A stretch of 64,000 nucleotides of DNA. Origin: Chamaecrista fasciculata. Its lineage: Eukaryota; Streptophyta; Magnoliopsida; Fabales; Fabaceae. Under the pieces are notes generated by a model that saw nothing but the letters and a program-made list of their open reading frames with translations, did not search any database and had not been told where the DNA came from. The translations under genes and the position numbers were made by a program. Shown here piece after piece: positions 56,224 to 64,000 of this stretch (positions are counted from its first letter, which is position 1; every line of letters begins with the position of its first letter). The stretch covers positions 5,154 to 69,153 of the forward strand of contig QANZ01034890.1 of assembly GCA_003254925.1 (NCBI GenBank), in the 5' to 3' direction.

Positions 56224-58125
56224 AACTCACCAACCTAATCATCTTTTGTAATCTAAAATATGTGAAACATTAAGCAAGAATCTCACCTATAGTATTCGGG
56301 TGTGAAACCATATAATCAGACCCGAAGTTGGCAGGATGGAAGTGGGCAAGAGCCATTTTTTATTGATGATGCCTGCCCCATAGGATAGAAGATGACAGCC
56401 CATTTCGCTGAGGAGTGGTGTGTTGGTTGGAGATGGATGAGTGAGACTGAGGACTGTGTTGTGTGATCCACTGCCAGTCAGTTGGGTATTTTAAGGGTCC
56501 GAAATGATGGGTCGACCCGATTGAGAGGTAACTTGTGAGAATTCTAATTGGTCCCATCCCATGTTGACAAGTGTTGGGCGTGTCTTATTTTTTTTGGATA
56601 CATGACAAGTGTTGGGCGTGTCAGAATTGAGGACCACATATTAACCAAAACCTAACCATTAGGTTTTTACTTATCCTTCACAATTGAACCACCCCTTCAA
56701 GTTGAGTGAGGTTGGATGGAACTTGGAAGTGTGGAGACTGTCTCAGCCCAAGAAAAATGAATAATTGATCCATTTGAAATTGTATTTCGGCTTTCAATAT
56801 ACTGGTTGGATTGCGATTCTATTCTAAATGGGGAAAATGAAATCAAAAGAAAAATAAAAAAAATATTGGACGAAAAGGAAATTTCTTGAAAAGTAAAAAT
56901 AGAAAAGAATCAGGTGCAATGTCAAGAAAGGACCACTGGAATTACATCTCCTCTTTGGAACTATTAATGATTGCTGTTTCAGTGTCTTCTGTTTTATTAT
57001 TTTCTCTTTCGTCAGGCGGGACAAGAGGGTAGGATAGGAATCTGCCTGTTATTTTTTTTTTGATAAGTATCTCCACTTGATATTCTTTGTATTGAGTTTT
57101 TTTTTTTCCAGTTTGTCACCACCATTTTTAGGCCGATTGTATTATCAAGAGTAGTGTGAACCTATCAAAACCATACTTCTTCTGTCGGTTCACCTCACCC
57201 CTTTACGTATCGGTTCAAAACTAAGAATTCATGGATGAATCTGCCGGCCTAAGCCATGACCAAATAGTTTTGGTAGTGCTTGCACTCCATAAGTGTATGT
57301 ATATAACAAACTCATATGCCTCCTATGAGTTCTTCCATGAAAAATATAAGGACATGGACAATATTGTGGAGAAGTTTCAACTCTAGATTTAGATCCCTCC
57401 AAAATTTTCTCTTATAATTTATGCCTTCAATGAAGAAAAAGAAAACAACGATGATAACAAGGAGAGAATGAATTTTCTGTAATGTAGTCGGTGATGTTTT
57501 TTCTATAGGAGGAAGAGGTAGATAGAGATACATATTTACGGAAAAAAATGCAAAGATTGTACTACTACATACAATGTAAAAATTCTGGTCCATAACAAGT
57601 AAGGACACTGCTCAACTTCACACGTGTCTCTTTAGGTGTCTTATACACATCACTATATAAAACGTACTTTGTAAGAAAAATTGTTGTCTGTGTTTAACTT
57701 GAAATTGAAGCAATTAACTTCAGATTTGTTGACCAAAATTGCGCACTATAATAACTTAAAATAAGGATTCTTTCTGAAAAGGTGTTAAAAACTTACAGAC
57801 ATGGAAATCAAGGGAATGGAACTGATGATTGTTAATATGTTACATGAGATGTTGGCTGCGTACTATATATGAAAATAATGGAGGTGGGAAAACAATGGTG
57901 TTTGGGAAATGTAAAGTCTCACAACTAACTAAGCAGGTGATAAGTAACGAAAGCTTGTGGCTTAAGAAAGTGGAGATTTGAGTTTGGAACAGAAAGTGTG
58001 ATTAGAATGGGAAATGACATGAATAAAAAATTAGGTCAGTATGTGAAAACGTTAGAAGAAAACGCAGCGAGATAGACATAAAAACACGAGCAAACAAGAG
58101 ATGAATTAATTCAACAATCATCAGA
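56224..58125. other. Intergenic DNA between CPL3 and the NET3-like gene
   Basis: Presumed CPL3 3' UTR, then non-coding DNA. The only repeat noted is a direct duplication of TGACAAGTGTTGGGCGTGTC at about 56563 and 56603. Confidence 0.5.
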
Positions 58126-58983
58126 ATGGAGAAAAAAGGAAAAGGTCATGAGAACTCAGGTACTTCATTTTCATGGTGGCAGGATAGCCATAATCGTCCT
58201 CCCCAATCACCCTGGCTTCGAGCTACTCTCTCAGGTCGCTCTATATATATATATATATATATATCCTATATATATAAATGTATTTTTAATTAATTAATCT
58301 CAATTCTCAGAATGATCGATGAGCATATAATATATGCAGATCTTAACGAGAAGACGAAAGTGATGGTAAGTATCATCGACGACAACGAAGGAGACTCGTT
58401 CACGGGAAGAGCCGAAACGTTCTACAGAAGGAGACGCGAGCTGGTAAGCACAATACGTGATGTGCATAAATCCTATGGCTCCCTCGCTGAGAAGTACAAG
58501 CGACTCACAAAAGCATCAAGAATCGAAGAAGAAGAAGAAGAAGAAGAAGAAGAAACTCGGAATGTTATTGAGGCCGCCATGGATGACGATGTAAGGTCAA
58601 AGCTAAGATTGAACATATATGACTGCCTGGCTGAGAAGCACAAGCAACTCACAAAGGCATCAAGAATAGAAGAAGAAGAAGAAGAAGAAGAAGAAGAAGA
58701 AGAAGAAGAAGAAGAAGAAGAAGAAGAAGAAGAGGATGTTATTGAGGCCATGGATGATGAGATTAGGTTAAGGCTAAGATTGAGAGTGATGAGACTGATA
58801 GAGGATAATCTATATCAGCAATCGGAGATGATGAGGAAGAACAACGAAAACAAAGAAGCAATTCGAGATTTTCGATCGCGAATTGAATCGCTGGTGGATG
58901 AACAGAGGGACATGAAAGCTTGCTTCGCAAGACACGTCGTCACAGATACCAAACGCCTCAACGCCATTTATGACGCCACCTGA
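58126..58983 (+). CDS. NETWORKED 3-type actin-binding protein (NAB domain)
   Basis: Two exons: 58126-58234 and 58340-58983; 250 aa. Exon 1 starts MEKKGKGHENSGTSFSWWQD and exon 2 joins at ATGCAG|ATC, giving LRATLSDLNEKTKVMVSI. An alternative acceptor at CTCAG|AATGA would read into a stop. Residues ~16-96 form the NAB domain (SHNRPPQSPW, RAETFYRRRRELVSTIRDVH, KSYGSLAEKYKRL), which binds F-actin. Short NAB proteins of this size are the NET3 group, found at the ER and ER-plasma membrane contacts; the location here is inferred. The tail is an internal duplication: two units of about 50 residues starting LAEK-K-LTKASRI, with runs of 10 and 22 Glu. The C-terminus is probably coiled coil. The intron contains a TA run. 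Confidence 0.82.
58483..58785 (+). repeat. Tandem duplication within the NET3-like coding sequence
   Basis: Unit 1 (58483-58626) and unit 2 (58627-58785) share LAEK(Y/H)K(R/Q)LTKASRI, a GAA run, then VIEA-MDD and LRLR-type residues. The GAA runs are 10 codons (58525-58554) and 22 Glu codons (58669-58734, the last GAG). Confidence 0.85.
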
Positions 58984-59917
58984 TTCCTCTCACACAATTC
59001 ACACCTCTATTAATTTCATATTTACTATCACTAATATTAGCTGCATTGTATTTATTTTGTAATTTGTACATTATATAATTAATAGTAATGATATCTAACA
59101 TTTTAAGTAATTTTTTTGGTACAAAAATGTCCAAAATTTTATTTATCTTGTGAAAAATAATAAAAATTTCTTTGTTTCTTAAATATTGTTAAATGAAACA
59201 ACATCAAATAAAAATGAATAAAAAAAGTAATAAATTTTTTAACAAACGTATTTTTTTACAAAAAGAGTAAATATTACAGAAAATTTCACCACTCATAACA
59301 TTTGCAGTTTTGCTCAATAAACAAAATTTATAAGATTTTGTGCCGTTTTTCTTTTGTCAAATTTAAACGTTAATTCCAAATGTTTATTTTTTTTAACCGT
59401 CAAATGTGCATTTTTTAAATAATGCAATTTTTTTTTATATTATAGGTTATAAAGGATGAAATGAAATTGAAAGATAAATGATTTTTTCAAGGCTAAATTT
59501 TACCTTAAGATATTAATATTGAAAGTGACTACTTGACTAGCTAATCAGAAGACGTTATAATCTTACTACTATTGATTCAAGTAAAATTGAATTGTTAGGA
59601 TTTGATCTTGGGTATGTATCTAACTACAAAAATATGATCCACTTCACTAAGTATTATCAGTGTCTTAATTAAAGATCTCCCAAATGAAATTGAAATTCAA
59701 TACTTTTTCTACAAAAAGGAAAATATAAACATAGTAGCCACCGTCAAATAGCATTCAAAGCAGGTAAAAAAAATTCAGCTGAGTTTCTTGATGTTGTGTG
59801 AAGGGAAAGCAATGAATTGAAAACTATCTATATTATCTATCTATGGCTGAAACACACAGTCCCAAACAGCAAACAACAGCAATGTCACTGATCACTATGC
59901 TCTGAAGATTGAAGAAC
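58984..59917. other. Intergenic DNA between the NET3-like and SCD2-like genes
   Basis: AT-rich; no gene or bounded repeat. Contains the presumed 3' UTR of the former and the upstream region of the latter. Confidence 0.5.
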
Positions 59918-59918
59918 T

Positions 59919-59927
59919 ATATATAAT
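59919..59927 (+). promoter_or_regulatory. TATA box of the SCD2-like gene
   Basis: TATATATAA, 57 bp before the ATG at 59984. It would place transcription start near 59950 with a leader of about 30 bases. Assigned by position and consensus only. Confidence 0.45.
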
Positions 59928-59983
59928 AGTTAAGTTTCACAGAGATCTAGGCATTTTCCTCAGAATTTGGAATTTGAAGTCTC

Positions 59984-64000
<4,017 letters not shown>

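Noticed and set aside
58473-58751. Minus-strand poly-Ser open frame
   Set aside because: It is the complement of the GAA (Glu) runs of the NET3-like gene.

Overview
The window is nuclear DNA of a flowering plant, most likely a eudicot. It is AT-rich with long TA and CT/GA microsatellites, and its genes have many short GT-AG introns. It carries plant-type L1 LINEs, a tRNA-derived SINE, Helitrons ending in CTAG, Mutator-like and Tourist/Harbinger-like MITEs, and fossil LTR elements. The sequence alone does not give the species. Single N bases lie at 8428 and 30461.

Layout. 1-12 kb is transposon-rich: the 3' end of one Helitron, a 180-bp Helitron, a LINE with open ORF1 and ORF2, a 480-bp spacer, then a second LINE 3' half that starts at an N. 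A perfect 12-bp duplication brackets the whole LINE block. 12-25 kb is gene-free and holds Mutator-like MITEs (two with exact 9-bp target duplications), two Helitrons, other MITEs and a SINE. 25.7-34 kb is a LAX PANICLE 2-like gene with four coding exons, a 6.6-kb third intron containing more Helitron copies, and an upstream ORF that overlaps the start codon as ATGA. 34-50 kb is a second transposon belt with a fold-back Mutator-like element, a Ty1/copia fossil, two Tourist/Harbinger MITEs, a solo LTR, a nested MITE/LINE cluster and one intronless minus-strand SAM-domain gene (40.7-41.7 kb). 50.4-64 kb is gene-rich and all on the plus strand: CPL3, an RNA polymerase II CTD phosphatase, with 12 coding exons; a small NETWORKED-type actin-binding gene with an internal duplication and long poly-Glu runs; and an SCD2-like coiled-coil gene that runs off the end and uses one GC-AG intron.

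The genes are unrelated single-copy host genes, not an operon or pathway: transcription (CPL3), meristem or nuclear regulation (LAX2-like), actin and membrane organisation (NET3-like), membrane traffic and cytokinesis (SCD2-like), and an uncharacterised SAM protein. I found no tRNA, rRNA, recognised miRNA or CRISPR, and no clear new multi-gene system. The points most worth a second look are the composite LINE block, the modular GGTACC fold-back elements, the inverted Helitron pair inside the LAX2-like intron, the ATGA-overlapping uORF and the duplicated poly-Glu tail of the NET3-like gene.
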